A stretch of DNA of 64,000 bases from Lantana camara (Eukaryota; Streptophyta; Magnoliopsida; Lamiales; Verbenaceae), in assembly GCA_037501455.1 (NCBI GenBank), contig CM074857.1:126715501-126779500 (forward strand), given 5' to 3'. Position 1 is the stretch's first letter; each line of letters begins with the position of its first letter. The notes beneath the pieces were generated by a model, which was not told the DNA's origin, searched no databases, and saw only the letters and a list, made by a program, of their open reading frames with translations. Of this stretch, positions 12,331 through 22,975 are shown one piece after another. The position numbers and the translations under genes are program-made.

Positions 12331-15060
12331 AGGGTGCTTTGGTGTGTGTAGTTTGCTTTTCTTTTTTCCTATTTTTAAAAAGATTAACCACTTAAATAGG
12401 AGGTATTAGAGCTTAATTTGTTCCAAGAAATGATCTGGATTAATTATTGCTTTCAAGAGATTTGGTCTATGGGACCTATCTTCCCTGGCAAGTATCATTT
12501 CATTCTTCGCTAAAAAGGTTAAACGCACATGCTACACGAATTTTTTTTTAAATTTATCTCGTGGGACTTGCCAGACACGATAAAATACAACAATACATAA
12601 TACTTAAAATGTACCAGCATAGTAGATTACCTATATATTCACCTACATTCAAAGTATCAAGAAATTGCATAGGGTAATGGGGATTAAATCACATGAATCA
12701 TAGGAGTGATGAAGAGTGTAAAGACAAAGTGAATTCAGTGTTTCTTGTTTGTTTGCACAGCCCATTGATTCTGAGTATGCATGATAAAAGGCCCTCTCAG
12801 GAACTGAAAAGAAGAGAAACTTTAATGGGGGGTCACTTTTGAAGGAATGGGATTTGAAGAAACCTCTGACAATATTGTTCAGTAGCAGCATGGGTGGTGC
12901 CATCTGCCAAGTGTACCTCTCACAATGCCTTCATCAATTTGGCCCCTATAATGTGGAACAAAGAATCATATATTTGTATTAATATGCAAATCTCAATTCA
13001 TAATTAGTTCAATAAATCTTGATCTATTCTCTTATTGCAATTGTTTTAAGGTTAACTAGGTTTATAGGGTATTCTATGCCGTAAGTCGATATTAATCACG
13101 TAGCCAGAATACCATAACTAGTATTGAACCTTGGCATCTGACCAGCATTGCCTATTTTCTAATACCAAGATTGTAATTATGAGAAGATAATATAATTTCT
13201 TGCACTCGAAAGGTGGAATCGTCCACTCCAGGTGCCCCTACATTCAAACTCAATAGGATTGTGAGAGGGTAAATCATGGTAAATCTCAGTCTGTTTCTCA
13301 GAGAAGCGAGGGGGTAAATCTCAATGTGTTTCTCAGAGAAGCGGTCTTGTGTCTGGTGCGCATAAGGAGTTATCACATTGGATAAAACTCCAATATTACC
13401 TTTCTAAAATTCGAACCTGAGACCTTGCACATAATTACCTCCCTCAAAACCAACTGAATTACTCGGAGGGTTGATAATATAATTTCTTGAGACTATATTG
13501 TGTATTTGTGTGTGCCCAAAAAACAAGAAACATGTGCTTCAAAAGCTGTTCTAAAGATTTTCCCCAGTTTTGGGTGGATTCTCGTACCAGTCTTTGCTCA
13601 TGGATATTTGAAATTTATGTAAATAAATACTTATTTATTTATCTATCCTATGCATATATCAATTTCTCTCTCGGGTAATATGAGACAAGTCACTATTATG
13701 GCATGATATTTTTACTTAATCCCTAATTGGGTATTAAATTTTTATGTTATATAAATTTTTGAAAATTAAAATAAAAATCTTCAAATTGGAGGGGATTTAT
13801 TTAAAATTGTCCCTTTCTCTCTCTCTCTCTCGTGTGTGTGTGTGTGTGTGTATGTGTACATATATATATATATATTATAAAAGCCATTGACTTATGAAGA
13901 TAAGGGCTTGAATGGGCTACTATGACGTTTCCCTCTCCTTCTCCTTCTCGGTACATCCCTAATTAATTGAGAGTAAAGAAAGAATTGACTTGAATATATA
14001 TAAAAAAATAATTACTTACCAAGGACAAAATAGTGATATTTTTGAGACAAAATATACTGTTTCTATCTATTTATTTCCTCATCTTTCTTTCTTATCCTAT
14101 CCCTATAGCATGGGCAGTAGAGTTCTCCATTTGTCCCTCGTGAGTTTGATTTGACTGCTTACACCTTTTGTCACATCCATGCCATGCATCAAAGGTTTCC
14201 ACTCTTTAAAATTAACAAACCCAATCATACTTCAAACCGCGTTCGATGATTCTTACCTCAATATGATTCGATTAAATTAGCATAACAAAAAGGTAAATGT
14301 TTTATATTTATTGGATGATCGCGTACTAATTACAATAAACGTAAAACAGTACTTGTCATATGATTGATTGGGATTCAACCAGATCGAATCACAATAGAAC
14401 TTTTTTCAAAAAATATAACAGGAGTGTGTTGTATACGCAAAAAAGAATGAGATGGTTGTCTCTTTTTAAAAGGATTCTTATGGGAGCTCAAGGACATCAT
14501 GAACACAATTGTTGGAATAGATTCATTTGAAAAGATGTCCAATACTACAAGTATATAGCATTACATTACTATATTATTTCAAGAAGAATATTAAGTGAAG
14601 GTTCTTGATCATGAGAACCCATTAAGACAAGATATCAAGTATATTAAATTTGTGTAGAGCTGTATTCACCAAGGGCAAGGTACAATGGCCTAATAAAATA
14701 CTGATGCTTGCAATCTTGATCAAAAGCAACTTTTTTTTTGTCTTTTAATTTAAAAAAAGAAAGAACCTAGTTCTAGTTATTAAAGAAAGAACAATTTAAT
14801 GCCATATATAGCTTCTTGGCTATTGGCATACTAAAATATACTCGGGATGGAATCAGAAGTTTTAACTTTAGGGTCACTAGTGAAACTTTTAACGATACCA
14901 ACTTACTTTTTTAATTTTAATACAAAAAATGAACGAGATCACTGTCCGCTCGATATCTCCATCACAGCTCACACCTAATTAGACAACTTTTAAACCATAA
15001 CATATACTTTTAAAAAGAAAAAGGGGGAGAGGTTGGGGAAGAATCCATGACATTTATCCA
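12331..15060. other. intergenic DNA between FPF1-like copies 1 and 2
   Basis: Holds a roughly 42-bp tandem duplication with GTTTCTCAGAGAAGCG (about 13279-13345), CT and TG dinucleotide runs followed by TA repeats (about 13816-13875), and a dispersed-family member near 14245-14395. From about 14500 to 14770 it carries a diverged version of the upstream block shared by FPF1-like copies 2 to 5. No gene seen. Confidence 0.5.
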
Positions 15061-15072
15061 CTATATATATAT
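15061..15072 (+). promoter_or_regulatory. TATA box of FPF1-like gene 2
   Basis: CTATATATATAT lies 111 bp before the start codon of copy 2, at the same relative place as in copies 3 to 5. Confidence 0.55.
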
Positions 15073-15171
15073 GTCCCATATTCACCCCCTTCTTAATTAC
15101 TCAAAGCTCTCCAACCTTTGAGCACAATTGAGATATATTCACAATTCTATAGTAAGCTCTAAAAACACATA

Positions 15172-15483
15172 ATGTCTGGTGTTTGGGTGTTCAAAAACGG
15201 CGTAGTTCGCCTCGTGGAGAATGCAGGAGAGTGTCATAGCAAGAAAATGTTAGTCCATGTACCCTCGAATGAAGTGATCACTTCGTATTCCGTCCTCGAG
15301 AGGAAGCTATCGTTGCTCGGTTGGGAGAGGTACTACGATGATCCTGACCTCCTGCAGTTCCACAAGAGGTCCACGGTTCATCTCATCTCCCTCCCTAAAG
15401 ATTTCAACAAGTTCAAGTCCATGCACATGTTTGACATTGTTGTCAAGAATCGCAACGAGTTTGAAGTTAGGGATACGCACTAA
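15172..15483 (+). CDS. FPF1: flowering-promoting factor 1-like protein, copy 2
   Basis: Intact intronless gene for 103 residues with every conserved FPF1 block: [60 protein letters not shown] and [16 protein letters not shown]. It is closest to copy 1 in its C-terminal half (NKFKS...[14 protein letters not shown]). The linker after LVEN ([10 protein letters not shown]) is intermediate in length between copy 1 and copies 3 and 4. The upstream region (about 14500-15170) is a diverged form of the block shared with copies 3 to 5, but there is no U2 snRNA gene on its 5' side. Confidence 0.95.
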   Translation: MSGVWVFKNGVVRLVENAGECHSKKMLVHVPSNEVITSYSVLERKLSLLGWERYYDDPDLLQFHKRSTVHLISLPKDFNKFKSMHMFDIVVKNRNEFEVRDTH

Positions 15484-16161
15484 ATTATTCGGTCAATTCA
15501 TTCTTGTTATTGCTTTGGATGGTGTGTTATGAGTTGAGTTTGTTATTTTTCCTAAGTGGTCTAAAGGTATCGTCAGGCAGGTACCTAAACCTGCATGACG
15601 ATCCTAAGTTTGTGTTATAGATAACTCCTCAGTGTTTTTTCTTTTTTTTTCTCTTTTGCTTGTGAGAGTGAAATGACACGAATCTAGGAAGGGTTTGTTT
15701 TCTCTTTTGGTAAATATTAGTCTAGGATGGGTTTGTGCAAGATAGAAGGTTGTATTGTACTTGGTGATTCTGCATTTGTGAAGTGAGCTTTTATTGTACA
15801 ACTTGGATCGTTTGAAACTTTGAATTGTCTTTTTTTGGTTTTAATCTGTCTCATCATTAAAATATAAAATTTAAATATTTTGAAAAAAAAAAAATGATAA
15901 ATTTATCATCGTAAAGCTTTTAATTTCCATAATTTACTTTTGTGAAAACCAAAAATTCCTCACATTTAACTATATCTCATACGCTCATAAATCTTCTAAA
16001 CCATTATAAGAATATCTCAAAACCATTATAAGAATATCTCATAAGCTCATAAATCTTCTAAAACATTATAAGAAGGATATTAAAAGATACTTAATTTTCC
16101 CCATAAAGTGCTAACAATTTCTTTTTTTTAGCAAAAAGAAAAAAAAACCACAAAAACTACC
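15484..16161. other. 3' flank of FPF1-like copy 2
   Basis: T-rich untranslated sequence, then a small imperfect tandem repeat containing CCATTATAAGAATATCTC (about 15999-16075). No gene seen. Confidence 0.5.
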
Positions 16162-16169
16162 GTGAGATT

Positions 16170-17369
16170 TAGGGGTGTGCTCTGAGCAGAGCTGGCTTGT
16201 GAGTCGCACAAGCCAAGCTCAAGCTAGCTCGACTTGAACTCGAACGATGTCAAGCTCAAGCCAAGCTTAATCGAAATCGGTTTGTGTGTCAAGTCAAGCT
16301 CAAGCCTATTTCTTTGAGGCTCGAGGCTTGCAAGCCGACTCGCAAGCTATATATATATATATATATATATAATGTTTAATAATTTATATATATATATATA
16401 TATAAATACGCAGTAAATTAATCTACATTTATATTATTTAGTAATACTAAATATATGATATATTAAATATTTTTATCTACTTATATTGATAATAAATATG
16501 ATTTAATAATATTGCAATTCATAAATTACAGCAATATATCATCTATACAATACTACTAACATATTACTATGATAATATATAATATTTATCCAATCAAATA
16601 ATTTAATAAAAAATAGATTCAATCTACTATAATAAATAATTAATTATATAAGTATATATCTTAATAAAATATTAGTTAATAATTTATTTGGTATAATTAC
16701 AAGATATATAACATAATTTATTACTATATTATATATTATCTATAATATATGTGTGATCCTTACTAAATTTTGTATCATAATATGTCTTAATAATATATTA
16801 TTTTACAATGGCATATTAGACCATATAATATTATTAATACAAAATTATATTCATAAAATATTCACTCAAATATTTAATATAATAAAATAATAAATATCAT
16901 ATACCTTATTAACTAAATAATAACATAAGTATATATTTTAATAAAATATTAGTTAATAATTTTTATTGTGTAATTACATAATTTATAGTTTATTCTAATA
17001 TAATTAATAATACTCGTACATAATCTAAAATATCAAGTATATATTAATGATTATAATTTATTAATAATGATATAAAAAACTTAGAAATATTAATATACTA
17101 TATATATTATATATCATAATATCTTTGTTATTGTTTAATATTTTCTTTTGAATGAGAATTAAAAAATATCCAACAAATCTCTTGGCTCGTCAAGTCGAAT
17201 CGAGCTCGACTCGAATTTTGGGCAAGCCAAGCTCAAGCCCTAAAAAAATAAGCTTGACAATCTCAAGTTCAATCTCAAGCCATGCAAATAATTTTCAAGC
17301 TCAAGCCTCAAGCTCAAGCTAGATTTTTTTGGCCAAACTCGATTCGACTCGGCTCGAAACGCACCCTTA
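16170..17369. mobile_element. hAT-like non-autonomous element, 1.2 kb
   Basis: The ends are inverted repeats: TAGGGGTGTGC on the left, and TAAGGGTGCGT when the right end is read on the minus strand. They are flanked by an 8-bp target duplication with one mismatch, GTGAGATT (16162-16169) and GTGAGGTT (17370-17377). The subterminal zones are dense in AAGCTCAAGCC and CGAGCTCGACTCG type repeats. The interior of about 800 bp is almost pure A/T with TA dinucleotide runs at 16348-16372 and 16383-16403. There is no transposase coding. The 8-bp duplication and end style suggest the hAT superfamily. Confidence 0.7.
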
Positions 17370-17440
17370 GTGAGGTTATTACCAAAAATTCCCTCCATAG
17401 AATATCAACCACAAAACCCTCATATATAAAATAAGGTCAA

Positions 17441-17692
17441 TCTTTGTTTACCCCCCAACCTTTGGAGTGTTTTGCACTTTAATACTCAATCTTTAGAGTG
17501 TTTTGCACTTTAGTACCCGATCTTTGAATTTTGTTGCACCTAAGTGCCTAATATGGACGTATCATTTTCTTATTGGTCAGTTGGGTACACGTGTCATTTT
17601 CTTATTGGTCGGGAGCACTTCAGTGCAATACAATTTAAAGGTTGGGTAAAAACTTATAAAAAATTCCCAAAATTTGGGGCAAACAAAAATTA
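17441..17692. mobile_element. MITE-like element
   Basis: TTTGTTTACCCCCCAACCTT at the left end mirrors the right end, which read on the minus strand is AATTTTTGTTTGCCCCAAAT. Inside are direct repeats of GAGTGTTTTGCACTTTA and CATTTTCTTATTGGTC. Non-coding. Confidence 0.5.
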
Positions 17693-17819
17693 ACACTAAT
17701 AAATATCCACCACAAACGTCAAAATTCAAATGTTAATGAAAACAAATATGTTTTACCAATAATCATTGGAATTTGGAAATTTCACTTGGGCCAGAAAATA
17801 AAACTTCACTTGACTTGGT

Positions 17820-18014
17820 AGGGTGCGCCAGGCCCATGCAGTAGTGCAACGCACAGGCGACGCTCGAAGGCCCAGATAGCAAGCTACCTTAATGGGCCGT
17901 TCCCCCTAAAAAAATAAATTTAATATCATGTGGGCCGATGGCCCATGTATCAGATATTAAACTGATAAGAACAGATACTACACTTGATCTTAGCCAAAAG
18001 GCCGAGAAAGGTAT
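17820..18014 (-). ncRNA. U2: U2 spliceosomal snRNA, full-length copy A
   Basis: Plant U2 snRNA gene of about 195 nt, the expected length. The RNA 5' end maps to 18014 and begins ATACCTTTCTCGGCC. The branch-site recognition bases GUAGUA are present (TACTAC on the plus strand at 17976-17981). The stem-loop II region GGGCCATCGGCCCA, an Sm-type U-rich site (about 17902-17920) and the 3' hairpin ending GGCGCACCC are all intact. A diverged snRNA 3' box candidate (CA, then AGTCAAGTGAAG) follows the RNA end at about 17800-17817. It lies head to head with FPF1-like copy 3, 576 bp between the RNA 5' end and the FPF1 ATG. U2 pairs with the intron branch site in the spliceosome. Confidence 0.93.
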
Positions 18015-18040
18015 GCTTTAATACGTTCAAAATGACCCAA

Positions 18041-18090
18041 TTTATACAAATAATTCCCCATCATGTTTAATCAAGATTTCGATGTGGGAT
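18041..18090 (-). promoter_or_regulatory. U2 snRNA promoter (TATA and USE), copy A
   Basis: On the minus strand the upstream sequence element ATCCCACATCG (18080-18090) precedes a TATA-like element (18041-18048) by 31 nt. In plants this spacing marks RNA polymerase II snRNA genes; Pol III snRNA genes have about 10 nt less. Both elements look functional. Confidence 0.8.
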
Positions 18091-18490
18091 TAAGGAACTA
18101 ATCACAATTAAGCTCATCAAACCATTCACTAACACATTATAAATAAGATACTTATGGGGTAAGGGGGCTAGCTTTTCAGCACAAGTCTGAATTATGGATG
18201 GTGGGATTCTTCTTCATTCAAAATGCATTCTTTTGGCTAAGTGCTTGATTAGGAAATTATATATGAACCATTACTTGGAATATATTCATTTCAAAAGTTA
18301 TTAAAATGCTACAATTGCATGGAATTAAATTAGTATATATCTCAAGAAGATGTTATAAGTGAAGGTTCTTGATATGGAAGGCATGGCATATGTAACATAC
18401 TAAATGCTTAAAATGATATAATCTTAATCAAAGCAACTCTTCTTTATTAATTTCAATATACAAAGAAAGAACCTAGCATATACCCATCCA

Positions 18491-18500
18491 CTATATATGG
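18491..18500 (+). promoter_or_regulatory. TATA box of FPF1-like gene 3
   Basis: CTATATATGG overlaps an upstream ATG at 18497 that is in frame with the gene. Since that ATG lies within the TATA element it should not be in the transcript, which supports the start at 18590. Confidence 0.6.
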
Positions 18501-18589
18501 AATCACTCTCCCATATTCACCACCACCACCACTTCCTACTCAATAATTATCACTACAGAGCTCTAAGAAACTTGGGCACACAACATACA

Positions 18590-18913
18590 ATGTCTGGTGT
18601 TTGGGTGTTCAAAAACGGTGTCGTTCGTCTGGTTGAGAATCCCGTCGGGGCTGAGAACTACGGTGGCAAGAGGCGAAAGTTGTCACTCCATGTGCCAACA
18701 AATGAGGTTATCGCGTCATACGCCAGCCTCGATAGGAAGTTGTCGGCTCTAGGGTGGGAGAGGTACTATGAGGAGCCTGACCTCCTGCAGTTCCATAAGC
18801 GGTCCTCGGTTGATCTTATTTCCCTCCCCAAGGATTTCAGCAGGTTTGGTAGTGTTCACATGTACGACATTACCATCAAGAATCGCAACGTGTTTCGAGT
18901 TATCGAAGCGTGA
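18590..18913 (+). CDS. FPF1: flowering-promoting factor 1-like protein, copy 3
   Basis: Intact intronless gene for 107 residues. It has [62 protein letters not shown] and [10 protein letters not shown]. The C-terminal [10 protein letters not shown]...FRV is shared with copy 4 but differs from the [14 protein letters not shown] of copies 1, 2 and 5. The frame is open upstream to an ATG at 18497, but that ATG sits in the TATA box; the start at 18590 matches all other copies. The gene is divergent from U2 copy A, and the intervening DNA carries both the U2 promoter and the conserved FPF1 upstream block. Confidence 0.95.
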   Translation: MSGVWVFKNGVVRLVENPVGAENYGGKRRKLSLHVPTNEVIASYASLDRKLSALGWERYYEEPDLLQFHKRSSVDLISLPKDFSRFGSVHMYDITIKNRNVFRVIEA

Positions 18914-19607
18914 TAATATTGTTATGTCATTCGGAATAAGGCAGTTTGTTGTGAGCTGTGTTTGTTTGTGATCTATGATGGGTTGGGGGAGGGGGGTTAT
19001 TTGTAATATTGTGAAAGTAAAAGGGTCGAAGAGTTCGTGAGAGGTTTGGTTTGTATAATAGTACTGATTACTGAAGTATGTCTAGTTGTCCTAATTAAAT
19101 AAATAAAATATGTTATATTGTGCCCCCATGATGATCAAGAATACTTCTAAAATATTATTTTGTCATTTTATGTATTGTTGGACGGATATTATATGATGGT
19201 ACCGTGTAATGTCTGATACTTCTTTTTAATATCAAACACTATGCCATATGGTGCGTAGCGCTGGCACAGTGTTGTTTAGTCTCTTGCGCCTCTTTTCACA
19301 TTTTTAGAAATATTATTTTCTCATGTCATTAACTTTTGATTTAACACTGTCTCAGCATCTTGTAGTGTTTTTGATTCATCTTTCTGAATACCACATACTA
19401 CCTCGTGTACTTTGTGGTGCACATTATCGCAGCATGACACCTCTTTTTGAATATCAAACATTGTGTTAGTGTCTTTTAACACTCGTGTACTGTCAAACAC
19501 CATCCAAGAATTAGTGTGTTTAAAATTGTATTGTGTTAGTTTGTAGTGTCTTTAACATGTGAAAAACCTCTAAAGCTGCGTTTACTTTGGTTAGAAACGT
19601 GTTTTTA
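18914..19607. other. 3' flank of FPF1-like copy 3
   Basis: The first 200 bp (with GATCTATGATGGGTTGGGG) are homologous to the flank of copy 4, showing that the duplication includes the 3' side. Further on are degenerate TGTCTGATAC-type repeats. No gene seen. Confidence 0.55.
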
Positions 19608-19935
19608 GTCGTAATCCCCCAATGATAACTCTCGGGTCCCTGTGGTATGGCATGAATTGGCTTGTGATGTATCACGCCTGAAATAAATTCGTAATCCCCC
19701 GATAATAACTCTCGGACCCCGTGTGGTATGCATTGATTAGCTTATGATCTTGTTTATCTGTCCAAGAGTTCACACATGATGCTTTCTTCGACAAGGATAG
19801 GTGGCACAGAATTTTTCTTGAATTTTCTATGTGAGGATTACTCTCGGACCTCGTGTGGTATGCATGAATTAGCTTGTGATCGTGTTTATCTGTCCAAGAG
19901 TTCACACATGATGTTTCCTTCGACGCGGATACGCT
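19608..19935. repeat. degenerate tandem repeat, about 3 copies
   Basis: Units share ACTCTCGGACCCCGTGTGGT and GTTTATCTGTCCAAGAGTTC. Copies start near 19608 (partial), 19688 and 19835. Open frames crossing it are repeat artefacts. Confidence 0.65.
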
Positions 19936-20120
19936 GAAAAGTGAAAACAAAAAAAAATTCTTGAATTTTTCAATTTTTTTTAATTTTTTGAATTTTCCAC
20001 TTTTTCTTTTTCAATATTTTTTTGGAATTTTTCATTTTTTCTTTCTTTGAATTTCCACATGAAAGAAATTAGGTACAACACGATCTTGCATTATAACTTA
20101 CCACTTACACCAAAAATATA

Positions 20121-20137
20121 AAAGCCGAGAAAGGTAT
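20121..20137 (-). pseudogene. U2 snRNA remnant, copy B (5' 17 nt only)
   Basis: Only the first 17 or so bases of U2 survive (minus-strand ATACCTTTCTCGGC, followed by divergence). The position matches the U2 gene of unit A relative to the neighbouring FPF1-like copy 4, so this is a decayed U2 gene. Confidence 0.75.
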
Positions 20138-20163
20138 GCTCTAAAAGGTTTTAGACGACTCAA

Positions 20164-20199
20164 CTTATACTCTCTCTCATTGGTCTTCTGATGTGGGAT
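20164..20199 (-). promoter_or_regulatory. relic U2 promoter, copy B
   Basis: The upstream element ATCCCACATCA (20189-20199) and a TATA-like element (20164-20171) are both recognisable, but the gap between them is 17 nt instead of 31. Comparison with copy C shows a deletion of about 14 bp. The spacing fits neither the Pol II nor the Pol III arrangement. Confidence 0.65.
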
Positions 20200-20741
20200 C
20201 CAAGTAAAGACATTCAACCAAAAATTAGGTTTTACTTGTCAAGATATATACATATACATATATATATTCACCATGCACCACCTACATATTAGGTTTTGTG
20301 AAATCATAAATTGTAATTTAACAATTTTTATTTGGGAGACATAAAATTCCTCAGAAAAATGTGTACTAAGCTTTACAAGACGTGTATGTGTGTGAGAGCC
20401 ATTAACATATGGGATAAAGGGGCTAATAAACGCATGTCTAAGTTATGGGATGGTGGGATTCTTCTTCATTCAAAAATGCATTCTTTTGGCTAGGTGCTTC
20501 ATTAGGAAATTATATATGAACCATTACTTGGAATATATTCATTTCAAAAGTTTTTAAAATGCTACAATTGCATGGATCGGAATTAAATTAGTATAAATCT
20601 CAAAAAGATGTTATAAGTGAAGGTCCTTGATATGGAAGGCATAGCATATATAACATACTAAATGCTTATAATCTTAATCAAAAGCAACTCTTCTTTATTA
20701 ATTTCAATATACAAAGAGAGAACCTAGCATATAGCCATCCA

Positions 20742-20749
20742 CTATATAT
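20742..20749 (+). promoter_or_regulatory. TATA box of FPF1-like gene 4
   Basis: CTATATAT, same context as in copy 3 (CCATCCACTATATATGGAAT). Confidence 0.55.
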
Positions 20750-20835
20750 GGAATCACTCTCCCATAATCACCACCACCACCACTTCCGACTCAACAACAA
20801 TCACTACAGAGCTCTAAGAAACTCTCCCACACACA

Positions 20836-21165
20836 ATGTCCGGTGTTTGGGTGTTCAAAAACGGCGTTGTCCGGCTGGTTGAGAATCCTGCTAGGGCTGA
20901 GGATCACCGTGGCAAGAACCGGAGCAAAAAGGTGCTGTTCCATACACCAACAGGTCAGGTTATCACATCATACTCCGCCCTCGAAAAGATGTTATTGGGG
21001 CTTGGGTGGGAGAGGTACTACGAGGACCCTGAGCTCTTGCAGTTCCACAAGAGGGGCTCGCTTGATCTCATTTCCCTCCCCAAGGATTTCGGCTGGTTTA
21101 GTAGTGTTCACATGTACGACATCACCATCAAGAATCGCGAGGCGTTTCGAGTTACAGATGCATAA
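20836..21165 (+). CDS. FPF1: flowering-promoting factor 1-like protein, copy 4
   Basis: Intact intronless gene for 109 residues, the longest of the array and close to Arabidopsis FPF1 in length. Blocks: [18 protein letters not shown], a basic linker ([16 protein letters not shown]), [42 protein letters not shown] and [14 protein letters not shown]. Copies 3 and 4 share about 300 bp of upstream sequence almost base for base, so their duplication looks recent compared with copies 1 and 2. The U2 gene that belongs to this unit is reduced to a stub at 20121-20137. Confidence 0.95.
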   Translation: MSGVWVFKNGVVRLVENPARAEDHRGKNRSKKVLFHTPTGQVITSYSALEKMLLGLGWERYYEDPELLQFHKRGSLDLISLPKDFGWFSSVHMYDITIKNREAFRVTDA

Positions 21166-21989
21166 TAATATTGACATATTGTTGTGACATGTGGAATAAG
21201 ATCATAGTATGTCGAGAGTGGTGTTTGTTTGTGATCTATAGTGGGTTGGGGTGGGACAGGAGGGGGTTATTTGTAATATAGTGAAAATAAAACCGAGGGT
21301 TGAGTCTGTGAAAGGTTTGTGTAGCAGTAAAGTATGCCTTGTTCTCTTAAATAAATAAATAAAACTTTATGTTGTGTGCCTATGATTCCAGACACTTCTA
21401 ATATATTAATTTGTTATGTTACGTGGTGTCGGAAAGACATCTCATCGGTATCGTGTAAATACACCAAACACTACATCATGCTGTACTTAGAGCACGATGC
21501 AGTTTAGTGTCCGAGGCCTAAGGCACGTTGTCTTGTAGTGTCTTGCCTTCTGTCGAACATTGGATATTGTCTCGAGTGTTCGAATATCAGATACTTTCTC
21601 ATATAGATGGGAAGGCAAGTTGTCTTACAGTGTCTTGTCTTTTCCCGATGATACGGAATGGAGGGATCGTTCCCGTGATGAATTTGCACATTCACAAAGT
21701 TCTAAGACTCTATTTCTCCTGCCATCAAGAATCAGGAAATGGGGAACGTTTTCTCTTCTTTAAAACATCCTTAACCTGGTATTCAATCACTTTCGTAGGA
21801 GTTTTCGGGGTATTGCTTACAAAGACGCCTACACAAACTAGGTGAAAGCCCTATCGAAGAAAAGTTGTGGCTACTAGCTCAACTGCTGGTGCAAACCTCG
21901 CTTTTTAGCTGTAAGAAGGTTTTTCCCACTAAGCCGGATCCATTTACCTAGATGGTGTGCGAAATGAGGAAATTAATTTTCGTAGGTGG
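21166..21989. other. 3' flank of FPF1-like copy 4 and repeat-derived DNA
   Basis: The flank is homologous to that of copy 3 to about 21370. From about 21400 the sequence looks repeat-derived; beyond about 21780 it may be interior of the retroelement that follows. The open frames show no known domains. Confidence 0.45.
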
Positions 21990-22110
21990 CCGAGTTTTAC
22001 TCTACCACAAGACCTTTCGGTGCCATCACCAGAAGGAACGAGTATCACCCGACATACAGCCAGCTCTACACGAGATCGAATCACCGGAGAGAAGATTAGG
22101 GAAGCGTATC

Positions 22111-22334
22111 CACTGATACCATGTGTAGGTTGAGAGAATCCAACAAGAGAGAGAAAGCTGGAATGAAAACTGAAAAAATTATTGATCCATAAAATTGTTT
22201 TACAGATTACAACTTCCTCCTGTAAATAGTCTACACATGTGGAGGGGTGTTAGTGTAATTAGATAATTTACACAAGGGTACTTCCTGTAATTTTACTTAA
22301 ACTTTGTATAACCGTTCCTAACTAATCTAAAGCA
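22111..22334 (-). mobile_element. short LTR with primer-binding site (TRIM-like)
   Basis: Read on the minus strand, a segment of about 213 bp (22334 to 22122) starts with TG and ends with CA. It is followed at once by TGGTATCAGTG (22121-22111), which matches the usual initiator-methionine tRNA primer-binding site TGGTATCAGAGC except near its end. The internal region would continue toward lower coordinates. No gag or pol coding is visible, which with the short LTR suggests a terminal-repeat retrotransposon in miniature. The second LTR was not located. Confidence 0.5.
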
Positions 22335-22600
22335 GCCCTCTATGTAGCTCTACCACAAGACCTTCCGGTGCCATCACAAGAAGGAACGAGTATCGCCCGA
22401 CATACAGCCTCTATATAGTTCTACCACAAGACCTTTAGGTGCCATCACAAGAAGGAACGAGTATCGCCCGACACACAGCCCTCTATATGTAGCTATACGA
22501 CAAGAACTTTCGGTGCCATCACAAGAAGGAACAAAGGTCGCCCGTCACACAGCCCTCTATGTAGCTCTATGGTGCCGTCACAAGGAGACCAGCAGCGCTC
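22335..22600. repeat. 71-74 bp tandem repeat, 3 full copies plus part
   Basis: Units contain TACCACAAGACCTT, GGTGCCATCACAAGAAGGAA and CGCCCGACA. They start near 22351, 22422 and 22496, with a shortened fourth near 22567. A further copy lies at about 22000-22070, on the far side of the LTR and its primer-binding site, so the repeat is part of the element's leader region. Confidence 0.75.
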
Positions 22601-22704
22601 AGTGATATAGTACGGACACGATACAACAAAATGATATATTTTTTTTATTATTATTCGTGCATCATAGATTTTAAAGTAGAAATTAAAATTAGACTCGAAT
22701 TGGT

Positions 22705-22899
22705 GGGGTGCGCCAGACCTGTGCAATAGTGCAACGCATGGGCAACGCTCGAAAGCCCAGGTAGCAAGCTACCTTGATGGGCCGTTCCCCCTAAAAAAAT
22801 AAATTTAATATCATGTGGGCCAATGGCCCACGTATCAGATATTAAACTGATAAGAACAGATACTACACTTGATCTTAGCCAAAAGGCCGAGAAAGGTAT
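22705..22899 (-). ncRNA. U2: U2 spliceosomal snRNA, full-length copy C
   Basis: Second full-length U2 gene, about 195 nt, with RNA 5' end at 22899. The first 60 nt, including GUAGUA (TACTAC on the plus strand at 22861-22866), and the Sm-type site are the same as in copy A. Differences cluster in stem-loop II (GGCCAATGGCCC instead of GGCCGATGGCCC on the plus strand) and in the 3' hairpins (CAGACCTGTGCAATAGTGC instead of CAGGCCCATGCAGTAGTGC). The RNA 5' end is 500 bp from the start of FPF1-like copy 5, head to head. It looks competent, but the loop changes leave open whether it is expressed. Confidence 0.9.
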
Positions 22900-22925
22900 G
22901 CTTCAAAACGTTCAAGATGGCCCTA

Positions 22926-22975
22926 TTTATACTCTATTTCATTAGCAGCAGTTCATTGGTATTCTGATGTGGGAT
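22926..22975 (-). promoter_or_regulatory. U2 snRNA promoter (TATA and USE), copy C
   Basis: Minus-strand upstream element ATCCCACATCA (22965-22975) and TATA-like element (22926-22933) are 31 nt apart, the Pol II snRNA spacing. Confidence 0.78.

Noticed and set aside
13390..13470. TTCGAACCTGAGACC segment as a tRNA gene
   Set aside because: Only a box B-like part is present, with no cloverleaf; at best a decayed SINE piece.
22335..22600. Regularly repeated units considered as a CRISPR-like array
   Set aside because: The units are contiguous 71-74 bp tandem repeats without distinct spacers, in a plant genome.
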